16,188 bases of DNA from Bacillota bacterium. Its GTDB lineage: Bacteria > Bacillota > Clostridia > Lachnospirales > Lachnospiraceae. Both the position numbers and the translations under genes were made by a program. Of the stretch, positions 7,316-13,382 are shown piece after piece. The notes under the pieces were generated by a model. That model made no database searches and was not told the DNA's origin. It saw nothing but the letters and a program-made list of their open reading frames with translations. Position 1 is the first letter of the stretch; the number at the start of each line of letters is the position of its first letter. The stretch lies in the NCBI GenBank assembly GCA_023424995.1, contig JAFADH010000030.1, forward strand, positions 1 through 16,188. Reading direction: 5' to 3'.

Positions 7316-7551
7316 CCCGGATATTCCTTTCTTATCTTTCTATCTATTAGATACTCTACAGGAGAATTTTTATTTTAGATATGATAAAATATTTAGGACT
7401 TTATAAAAATCTGCGGATCATAACTCACAGCAGACCCGAGAATGTCCCGTATCTGCCGGATTGGTCTGTTCCCGGAAGGTAATTAGGTTATGAGCAAAGG
7501 ATAAAGGATACATTGTTTAATATAATAAATTACCAAACTTCGGATGGTTTC

Positions 7552-7560
7552 TGCTATAAT
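7552..7560 (+). promoter_or_regulatory. Extended -10 promoter for the VOC-sfsA unit
   Basis: TGCTATAAT is a perfect extended -10. There is no clear -35. The predicted start leaves a short leader before the ribosome binding site at 7570-7574. Nothing else could be supported in the 266-base divergent gap 7316-7581. Confidence 0.5.
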
Positions 7561-7581
7561 AATAAAAATGGAGGTACAGAA

Positions 7582-7959
7582 ATGTCAATGAATATAAATA
7601 TCAAGTTAAAAACCATAGTATTAGATTGTACGGATGCCCATAAGCTGTCGGATTTTTACGCAAAGCTTTTAGGATGGACAAAGACCTTCGAGGAAGCGGA
7701 CTGGGTATTGATGCGTGACCCGGAAGGAGGAACCGGCCTGTCATTTCAGTCAGAGCCCCTGTATATAAGGCCGGTCTGGCCGGAGGAACCCCTAAGCCAG
7801 CAGAAAATGCTGCATCTGGATTTTCAGGTAGAGGATCTCGAGGCAGCGGCAGTATATGCGTTGGAATGCGGAGCAACACTGGCACCCGAGCAGTTCCTGG
7901 AAGGTGTAAAGGTATTCTTTGACCCGGCCGGGCATCCTTTCTGCCTTTTTACTGACTAG
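7582..7959 (+). CDS. VOC superfamily (glyoxalase/bleomycin-resistance-like) protein
   Basis: A 125-residue protein with two beta-alpha-beta-beta-beta modules: the first begins KTIVLDCTDAHKLSDFYAKLLGW and includes VLMRDPEGGTGLSFQ; the second is MLHLDFQVEDLEAAAVYALE, ending in VKVFFDPAGHPFCLF. This is the Glyoxalase_6-like pattern of small Gram-positive VOC proteins. Family members bind metal or small hydrophobic ligands; neither enzyme activity nor drug binding can be assigned here. The start at 7582 is set by GGAGG at 7570-7574; the longer frame to 7513 runs through the promoter. sfsA follows after 32 bases and is probably co-transcribed. Confidence 0.87.
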   Translation: MSMNINIKLKTIVLDCTDAHKLSDFYAKLLGWTKTFEEADWVLMRDPEGGTGLSFQSEPLYIRPVWPEEPLSQQKMLHLDFQVEDLEAAAVYALECGATLAPEQFLEGVKVFFDPAGHPFCLFTD

Positions 7960-7991
7960 AAGATGGCTTGATAATAAATGAAAGGATAACA

Positions 7992-8672
7992 ATGAAATAT
8001 CATAATATAAAAGAAGCTGTTTTTCTTTCTCGTCCAAATCGATTTATTGCCTATGTTGAGATTGAGGGCAGGAAGGAGATATGCCATGTTAAAAATACCG
8101 GACGCTGCCGGGAATTATTAATACCTGGAGTCACGGTATATGTGCAGGAGGCGGACAAGCCCGGCAGGAAGACGAAGTATGACTTGATTGCCGTATATAA
8201 AGGGAACCGGCTGATTAATATGGACAGTCAGATCCCCAATAAAGTATTTGCCGAGTGGGTAGCCGGGGGAAAGCTGTTTCAGAATATTACCAGGCTTCAG
8301 CCGGAATGCAGGTTTAAGAATTCCAGGTTTGATTTTTATATAGAAGCGGATAATCAGCGGATATTCCTTGAGGTGAAAGGAGTAACCCTGGAGGAGAACG
8401 GTGTTGCCATGTTCCCTGATGCCCCCACGGAGCGTGGAGTGCGTCATGTTATGGAGCTGTGCGAATGCGCGGAGGAGGGTTATACTGCTTATATCGTCTT
8501 TATTATTCAGATGAAGGATGTCAGATATTTTACGCCGAATATAAGAACACATAAGGCGTTCGGAGATGCGCTGAAACTGGCACAGAAAAGCAATGTAAAT
8601 ATAATTGCACTGGATTGCCTTGTGACGGAGGAAAGTATAAAAGCGGAGGATTATGTGCAGGTCAGATTATGA
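7992..8672 (+). CDS. sfsA: SfsA family DNA/RNA nuclease
   Basis: A 226-residue SfsA protein, first named as a sugar fermentation stimulation factor in E. coli; the fold is an N-terminal OB-like domain plus a PD-(D/E)XK nuclease domain. Visible blocks are FLSRPNRFIAYVEIEG, HVKNTGRCRELLIPG, the acidic SRFDFYIE and FLEVKGVTLEENG (E and K of the catalytic core), FPDAPTERGVRHV, and the tail ending VQVRL. The start at 7992 is preferred because GAAAGGA at 7980-7986 precedes it; a TTG at 7968 would extend the protein by eight residues without a site. It ends convergent with aroA. Confidence 0.95.
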   Translation: MKYHNIKEAVFLSRPNRFIAYVEIEGRKEICHVKNTGRCRELLIPGVTVYVQEADKPGRKTKYDLIAVYKGNRLINMDSQIPNKVFAEWVAGGKLFQNITRLQPECRFKNSRFDFYIEADNQRIFLEVKGVTLEENGVAMFPDAPTERGVRHVMELCECAEEGYTAYIVFIIQMKDVRYFTPNIRTHKAFGDALKLAQKSNVNIIALDCLVTEESIKAEDYVQVRL

Positions 8673-8771
8673 AAGCGGTCTTACCGCATAGGTAAGGTAC
8701 CGGCATGTAGAATAGCCGTGGCATGTAATCTTTCTATACGGCACACACGTTAATCGCTTTGCTTTTTGTAA

Positions 8772-8789
8772 TATTGTAACTATTGTAAC
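8772..8789. repeat. Tandem 9-mer in sfsA-aroA gap
   Basis: TATTGTAAC occurs twice back to back (8772-8780, 8781-8789). Just after sfsA two short alternative hairpins also overlap: GCGGT/ACCGC (8675-8687) and CTTACC/GGTAAG (8680-8696). Confidence 0.6.
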
Positions 8790-8798
8790 TGATGATAG

Positions 8799-8841
8799 GC
8801 ATTTTTATATACTCCCATCCTTCAATGGGATATAAAAATGC
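8799..8841. other. Long AT-rich hairpin in sfsA-aroA convergent gap
   Basis: GCATTTTTATAT plus CCCAT pairs with ATGGG plus ATATAAAAATGC, 17 pairs in all, with a 3-base bulge (ACT) and a 6-base loop. The stem lacks a proper T-run on either side, so termination is uncertain although the location between convergent genes suits it. It could be the remnant of a small repeat element. The rest of 8673-8999 is AT-rich with no gene. Confidence 0.6.
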
Positions 8842-8907
8842 ATTTTAGGTTTACTTTACCATATATAAACAAACTTATATTTTCATTTTGAACTAATTTT
8901 TACAGAA

Positions 8908-8931
8908 GCAAAACCTGATTTTTTGACAGGT
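8908..8931 (-). terminator. Weak possible terminator for aroA
   Basis: On the minus strand ACCTG (8927-8931) pairs with CAGGT (8913-8917) across a 9-base A-rich loop and is followed by TTTTGCTT. The stem is only 5 bp. Confidence 0.3.
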
Positions 8932-8999
8932 ATTAAAATACATTTTCCGGTAACTTAAGGATATGGGGATCATTATTTTTATAATTATTTATAATTATA

Positions 9000-10298
9000 T
9001 TATAGAAATAAGCTTTTTAAATCCGAGTAGAAATCCGGATAGGAGATATCCACACATTCTGCTTCCAGAATATCTGTCTCACCCTCAGCGATCAGGCTGG
9101 CAACGGCAAAGGACATGGCAATCCGATGGTCGGATTTACTCCCGATAACAGCACCGTGTAAGGGCTTTCCGCCATTAATTATCATACCGTCAGAGGTGGC
9201 GCGGATATCGGCTCCCATTTTCTTAAGATTATCAACCATGACGTCGATACGGTTGGATTCCTTAACCTTCAGTTCAGCTGCATCCCTGATTATGGTCTGA
9301 CCCTTTGCGATACATGCGAGGACCGCAATCATCGGTATCTCGTCAATCAAGGTGGGAATGATCTCTCCGCCGATCTTAGTTCCGGTTAGCTCACTGTGCC
9401 TTACAAGAACATCGGCAGTAGGTTCACCGGCACCTGTGGACACGTTCTCCAGAGTGATATCCGCCCCCATGCTCCGGCATACCTTTAGAATTCCGTCCCT
9501 GGTGGGATTGATGCCCACATTCTTAATCATTACTTCGGAATTAGGAACCATAAGCCCTGCCGCTATGAAATACGCGGCAGAGGAGATATCGCCGGGGATA
9601 TTTATATTTCGCCCTGTCAGCTTTGGATCCGGTAAGATGACAGCAGTATTTCCTTTTGAAGTAATATCTGCTCCGAATTCGGACAGCATTAATTCAGTGT
9701 GGTTTCTGGATAAGGATGGTTCAGTGACGGAGGTTTCACTATCCGCATACATACCGGCCAGCAGAATACTTGATTTGATCTGTGCAGAGGCTACGGGTGA
9801 CGTATAGCGGATCCCTTTTAATTTACCGCTGCGTCCGGCTAAGCTGTTAATACCGAGAGGAGCGCATCCGTTCCCGGGAATGCTTATGATATCGGCGCCC
9901 ATTGATCCAAGCGGTGTCATTATACGGTCCATCGGTCTTCTCTGAATGGACTCATCCCCGGTTAAAGTGACCGCAAAGCTCTGGCCGCTTAAGATACCGG
10001 AAATCAGCCGCATCGTTGTACCGCTATTGCCGACGTCCAGAATCTGCTCCGGTTTCTTTAATCCGTAAAGACCCTTTCCATGTACAGTAACAGAACCGGA
10101 GGAGAGATCATTGATGATCTCTATTCCTAATTGCCGGAAACAACGTATGGTGGACAAGCAGTCAGCTCCCTGAAGGAAGTTGGTCACTTGTGTTGTTCCC
10201 TGGGCCAGTGCTCCGAACATAATCGCACGGTGGGAGATGGACTTATCGCCGGGTACGGTTATGGTTCCTTTTAAAGGTCCTTTTTTCTTAACATTCAT
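9000..10298 (-). CDS. aroA: 3-phosphoshikimate 1-carboxyvinyltransferase (EPSP synthase)
   Basis: Joins phosphoenolpyruvate to shikimate 3-phosphate, the sixth step of the shikimate pathway. 432 residues, full length. Seen are the N-terminal PGDKSISHRAIMFGALA, GNSGTTMRLISG, QRRPMDRIMTPL, SAQIKSSILLAG, SRNHTELML, the catalytic acid block LIDEIPMIAVLA, and KVKESNRI near the end. The SAQIK and GNSGTT forms match class II enzymes, a class that includes glyphosate-tolerant members; tolerance itself is not shown by sequence. The start at 10298 has AAGGAG (complement of 10308-10313). It is the last gene of the aroF-tyrA-aroA set but is 361 bases from tyrA and has two promoter-like units of its own. 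Confidence 0.97.
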   Translation of the reverse strand: MNVKKKGPLKGTITVPGDKSISHRAIMFGALAQGTTQVTNFLQGADCLSTIRCFRQLGIEIINDLSSGSVTVHGKGLYGLKKPEQILDVGNSGTTMRLISGILSGQSFAVTLTGDESIQRRPMDRIMTPLGSMGADIISIPGNGCAPLGINSLAGRSGKLKGIRYTSPVASAQIKSSILLAGMYADSETSVTEPSLSRNHTELMLSEFGADITSKGNTAVILPDPKLTGRNINIPGDISSAAYFIAAGLMVPNSEVMIKNVGINPTRDGILKVCRSMGADITLENVSTGAGEPTADVLVRHSELTGTKIGGEIIPTLIDEIPMIAVLACIAKGQTIIRDAAELKVKESNRIDVMVDNLKKMGADIRATSDGMIINGGKPLHGAVIGSKSDHRIAMSFAVASLIAEGETDILEAECVDISYPDFYSDLKSLFL

Positions 10299-10373
10299 GG
10301 ATGAAGTCTCCTTATATTTATTTGCTGCTGAGATTAAAAAGCATAAATAATAATTATTATATTACCTGCAATT

Positions 10374-10402
10374 AATGTAAGCTATTAGAAGCTGTTTTCC
10401 AA
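10374..10402 (-). promoter_or_regulatory. aroA promoter candidate, proximal copy
   Basis: Minus strand TTGGAA (10397-10402) and TACATT (10374-10379) with a 17-base spacer AACAGCTTCTAATAGCT. It occupies the same place in its repeat unit as the distal promoter. The leader to the aroA start would be about 70 bases. Confidence 0.5.
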
Positions 10403-10441
10403 ACTTCTGATAAAAGAAGCTGTCTTGCCCCGTGCATCTCG

Positions 10442-10472
10442 ATTATCGGAACATTATTTCAGTTCCGATAAT
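10442..10472. other. Perfect 11-bp inverted repeat overlapping the distal aroA promoter
   Basis: ATTATCGGAAC (10442-10452) and GTTCCGATAAT (10462-10472) with a 9-base loop. It overlaps the -10 of the distal promoter and the predicted start, so it could be an operator or an RNA hairpin at the 5' end. A related but imperfect stretch lies at 10580-10598. Confidence 0.7.
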
Positions 10473-10498
10473 ATAAGTGATCGGAAGCTGTTTTTCAA
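10470..10498 (-). promoter_or_regulatory. aroA promoter candidate, distal copy
   Basis: Minus strand TTGAAA (10493-10498) and TATATT (10470-10475) with a 17-base spacer AACAGCTTCCGATCACT. This is the better of the two promoter-like units in the tyrA-aroA gap. Confidence 0.6.
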
Positions 10499-10659
10499 GC
10501 ATTTGATCACATGCACTGTTTTTTTGCGGCCTGCATCCCATTACAGGAAACACTAATTTTGATTCTTATATAAGCAGCAGGATATTATTTCTGTTCGGAT
10601 ATTAAATCCTATATTATATATATCCATGCATTATATGCCGTATAAAATTATGCGTCAGC

Positions 10660-11823
10660 TTACTTTCTCTCATATATCCTGTAATTATACCGTTCTAATA
10701 ATGTTACGGCTTTGATCTGGGCAGCTTCTTCATAGAATTCAATACGAAGGACACCTTCCTCGAATTCCCGGTTATGAATAATGCCGATATTTTTAATGCT
10801 GATCTGGTTACTGGCGAGGAGGGTAGCGATGGTGGCGATTGCTCCGGCTTCATCCACGATATCCAGATAGATTTCAAACATCTTCTTCATGAGGCCGATG
10901 GTCTTATTCGGGATGGAGCTCCGGTATTCCCCCGCCGTATCGAACATGCGGTACAGATAATCCCCGTCCCTCTCTTTCAGTGCTCCGGATGCTTCCTGCA
11001 AGGAGGCTATGTACCGGTCCAGAAGCTTCTTAATATCTGCGGCATTTGTCAGGCAGATATTCTGCCACATGACGGGAGAGGAAGAAGCGATCCGTGTAAT
11101 ATCCTTAAAGCCGCCGGCAGCAAGAGAACGCATCTTCTCTGCTTCATCATCGGAGTCCCTGATCAGATTCACTAACTGCGCCGCTATGATATGCGGTACA
11201 TGGCTGATGGCAGCCGTGATCTCATCATGTTCATATGCATCCAGCAGGATGGGGATGGAGCCCATCTGCTTCACTAACTGATGGAGAAAGCCAACCTTAT
11301 CCTCAGGTACATCCTTCGCAGGCGTTAGAATATAATATGCATTCTCGAGCAGCAGGGCATAAGAATTAAGATATCCCGTCTTCTCTGAGCCGGTCATGGG
11401 GTGGCCGCCGATGAACTGCGAAGTAAGTCCCAATTGCTCCGCTGCAGTATGAATATTACCCTTGACACTGCCTACATCGGTAAGGATGCAGGAGGACTTA
11501 AGGATGGGCTTCAACTGTCTTAAGTATTCAATATTCGATAATACGGGAGCACACAGGAATAATAGATCACATTCCGGAAAATGATCTTCAAGAGATGAAG
11601 CAACCGCATCAAGTACACTGTCTTTAAGAGCAGCCTGCAGGTCGGAGCTTGGCCTATCCTTATGGTAATCATAAGCAAACAGGTAATAATCCTTATGAAT
11701 TTTCTTCAGTGATCTGGCGATGGAGCCGCCAATCAACCCGAAGCCAATAAAACCTACTTTAAATTCATTCACAAATCCGCTTATAAAACCGCTTTCCGAA
11801 TCGCTCCTAAAATCACTCTCCAT
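10660..11823 (-). CDS. tyrA: Prephenate dehydrogenase with C-terminal ACT domain
   Basis: Oxidizes prephenate to 4-hydroxyphenylpyruvate with NAD, the tyrosine branch. Seen are the nucleotide fold KVGFIGFGLIGGSIARSL, LFLCAPV, LTDVGSVKG, the catalytic-histidine block GGHPMTGSEKTGY and HVPHIIAAQLV, then a C-terminal ACT-like domain of about 70 residues (EIYLDIVDEAGAIATIATLL onward) that likely binds tyrosine. The start is uncertain: I use ATG at 11823, with AGG 12 bases before it, giving 387 residues and an unusual acidic, serine-rich N-terminal extension of about 20 residues. The frame also allows ATG at 11841, TTG at 11850, or a later GTG that would give a more typical N-terminus. It follows aroF by about 93 bases. 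Confidence 0.93.
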   Translation of the reverse strand: MESDFRSDSESGFISGFVNEFKVGFIGFGLIGGSIARSLKKIHKDYYLFAYDYHKDRPSSDLQAALKDSVLDAVASSLEDHFPECDLLFLCAPVLSNIEYLRQLKPILKSSCILTDVGSVKGNIHTAAEQLGLTSQFIGGHPMTGSEKTGYLNSYALLLENAYYILTPAKDVPEDKVGFLHQLVKQMGSIPILLDAYEHDEITAAISHVPHIIAAQLVNLIRDSDDEAEKMRSLAAGGFKDITRIASSSPVMWQNICLTNAADIKKLLDRYIASLQEASGALKERDGDYLYRMFDTAGEYRSSIPNKTIGLMKKMFEIYLDIVDEAGAIATIATLLASNQISIKNIGIIHNREFEEGVLRIEFYEEAAQIKAVTLLERYNYRIYERK

Positions 11824-11890
11824 ATCGTTCAATATCCTCATACCTTTCAATAGATTTATGCTTATCCTGACTGCTTATTGTTCGGTTATC

Positions 11891-11919
11891 CATATAAGCA
11901 GCCGGAAGCTGTCTTCTTA
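11891..11919 (-). repeat. Degenerate third copy of the aroA upstream unit
   Basis: Minus strand ACAGCTTCCGGCTGCTTATAT (11892-11912) matches copy 1 (ACAGCTTCCGATCACTTATAT) at 17 of 21 positions. The -10 equivalent reads TATATG and the -35 equivalent TAAGAA, which includes the aroF stop codon, so the promoter is probably weak or inactive. The 11-mer ATATAAGCAGC (plus strand, 11892-11902) recurs at 10568-10578. Confidence 0.5.
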
Positions 11920-12930
11920 TAATTTCTTGCCCATCAGAGCCGCCAGAGGACGGAGATCGCCGGTTAATTCCTCAAATTGCTCAAAAGTCAGGGACTGGGG
12001 ACCGTCGGATAGAGCAATGGAAGGGTTGGGATGGGTCTCGATCATGAGGCCATCCGCACCGACAGCCACGGCACTCTTGGCCAGCGGTTGGATATAAGCT
12101 CGGACACCGGCTGCATGGCTGGGGTCTACGATGATCGGAAGATGACTCTTTTCCTTAATAACCGGAACCGCACTGATGTCTAAAGTATTCCTGGTGGCGG
12201 TTTCGAAAGTACGGATGCCGCGTTCACACAATACAACATTCGGATTGCCTTCCGCGATGATGTATTCGGAGGCATTCAGCCATTCATCAATGGTAGCGGC
12301 AAGACCGCGTTTCAATAATACGGGAAGGCCTGATTTGCCTGCTTCTTTCAGAAGATAGAAATTCTGCATATTGCGGGCGCCGATCTGAAGCATATCCACA
12401 TATTTTACAGCCGCTTCTATAGCGCCCAGGCTGGTCACCTCACAGATAACAGGGAGACCGGTCTCTTCACGGGCTTCCTTCATATATTTCAATCCGTCCT
12501 CCTCAAGTCCCTGGAAAGCATAGGGAGAGGTCCTGGGTTTATAGGCTCCGCCCCGCAGCATCTGGGCTCCGGCCTTTTTGATGGCATGGGCGGTTGCAAG
12601 CAACTGTTCCTTGCTTTCTACGGCGCAGGGACCGGACATGATAACCAGAGTATCTCCTCCGATAACCACATTGCCTACCTTGACCCTGGAGGGTTCCGGA
12701 TGGAATTTTTTGTTGGCAAGCTTATAGCTTTCTGTTACGGCCACGATTTTGTCTACATCCTCAAAAATCTCGAGATTCTGGTCCTGGAGCCTGGTTTTAT
12801 CACCGACCACTCCGATGATGGTCACCTCTTTGCCGGCAGAAATATGAGCATCCAAACCCTTTGCTTCAATTAAATTCTTAATTCTCTCTATGGATTCCTT
12901 TTTTGCCCGCGGTTTCATTACAATAATCAT
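11917..12930 (-). CDS. aroF: 3-deoxy-7-phosphoheptulonate (DAHP) synthase, type I-beta
   Basis: Condenses phosphoenolpyruvate and erythrose 4-phosphate in the first step of aromatic biosynthesis. 337 residues: an N-terminal ferredoxin-like regulatory domain (about 1-70, MIIVMKPRAKKESIERIKNL to EVTIIGVVGD) that senses end products in this subfamily, then the (beta/alpha)8 barrel. Barrel motifs are SGPCAVES, RGGAYKPRTSPYAFQG, QIGARNMQNF, LLKRG, CERGIRTFE, IIVDPSHAAG and the closing IETHPNP. Metal ligands should include a barrel cysteine, histidine, glutamate and aspartate. AAAGGA precedes the ATG at 12930. It is first in the aroF-tyrA-aroA group and has a near-consensus promoter. Confidence 0.97.
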   Translation of the reverse strand: MIIVMKPRAKKESIERIKNLIEAKGLDAHISAGKEVTIIGVVGDKTRLQDQNLEIFEDVDKIVAVTESYKLANKKFHPEPSRVKVGNVVIGGDTLVIMSGPCAVESKEQLLATAHAIKKAGAQMLRGGAYKPRTSPYAFQGLEEDGLKYMKEAREETGLPVICEVTSLGAIEAAVKYVDMLQIGARNMQNFYLLKEAGKSGLPVLLKRGLAATIDEWLNASEYIIAEGNPNVVLCERGIRTFETATRNTLDISAVPVIKEKSHLPIIVDPSHAAGVRAYIQPLAKSAVAVGADGLMIETHPNPSIALSDGPQSLTFEQFEELTGDLRPLAALMGKKL

Positions 12931-13027
12931 AGTATTTCGTCCTTTCGTATGCAGCTAGTTCATAATGAGGATTGGGAATTCAGGAATATAGCCTTTATAA
13001 TCCAATCTGCTCACGGTGAATATGACT

Positions 13028-13056
13028 ATAATACACTCTAAAAATACAGGTGTCAA
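13028..13056 (-). promoter_or_regulatory. aroF promoter
   Basis: Minus strand TTGACA (13051-13056), a 17-base spacer, and TATTAT (13028-13033): close to perfect sigma-A sequence. The leader is about 90 bases and can form only a weak GATTGG/CCAATC stem; no T-box or tryptophan-type attenuator was seen. Confidence 0.85.
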
Positions 13057-13128
13057 TACTCTATTGCTTTAAAGTGTTACGGTTTAAAGCGTAAAAGGAA
13101 TAAGTTTGTTAATAATAGCATAAAACTA

Positions 13129-13173
13129 TTGTAAATTAAAGATACCTCTAGTAAAATATACTAAGAGGTATCT
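13129..13173 (+). promoter_or_regulatory. Candidate promoter with overlapping palindrome upstream of EF-G-like gene
   Basis: TTGTAA (13129-13134), 17 bases, TAAAAT (13152-13157). An inverted repeat, AGATACCTCT with AGAGGTATCT at its ends (13140-13173, one bulged base), covers the spacer, the -10 and the start region. It may be an operator. The hairpin has no proper T-run and so is a poor terminator. The leader to the start codon would be about 220 bases. Confidence 0.4.
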
Positions 13174-13269
13174 ACGGGTGATTACAGAGAACTTAACTAC
13201 ATTTGATGTTACAGCTTTGATAAGTTTCCCGATAGCTCGTGTCACATACAATTTAATATCCCATAAGTT

Positions 13270-13286
13270 CAATTCGAATCGAATTG
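13270..13286. promoter_or_regulatory. Perfect 8-bp-arm palindrome in EF-G-like leader
   Basis: CAATTCGA and TCGAATTG flank a single central A. It lies about 100 bases before the EF-G-like start codon in the 452-base gap 12931-13382, which otherwise holds the aroF promoter and the promoter/palindrome near 13150. It is operator-like; no regulator is implied by the sequence. Confidence 0.4.
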
Positions 13287-13382
13287 GACAACGTTGCCTG
13301 AGCTGTGTGATGTGATAACGGACTATGCTTTTTGTAAGTTACCCCGACTACTTACTACTTAAAGCGTATTGGAGGAAATCAT

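Larger units (their letters stand above)
10374..10537 (-). repeat. Diverged tandem repeat (about 96-99 bp period) upstream of aroA
   Basis: Copy 1 starts at 10537 and copy 2 at 10438 on the minus strand. Both begin GATGCA, then a GC-rich block ending CAA, then ACAG, an inverted repeat, a TTGRAA box, the shared stretch AAAACAGCTTC, and CTTAyATT. The -35 and -10 boxes are each displaced by exactly 96 bases between copies. The inverted repeats occupy the same place but differ in sequence: 10499-10514 (GCAT/ATGC arms) and 10404-10419 (CTTCT/AGAAG arms). Confidence 0.65.

Noticed and set aside
8010..8021. AAAAGAAGCTGT in sfsA matching a 12-mer in the aroA upstream repeat
   Set aside because: It lies in coding sequence (KEAV) of sfsA and lacks the rest of the unit, so it is probably coincidence.
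9352..9807. 151-residue plus-strand frame inside aroA
   Set aside because: It is antisense to conserved EPSP synthase motifs, and no start signal precedes it.
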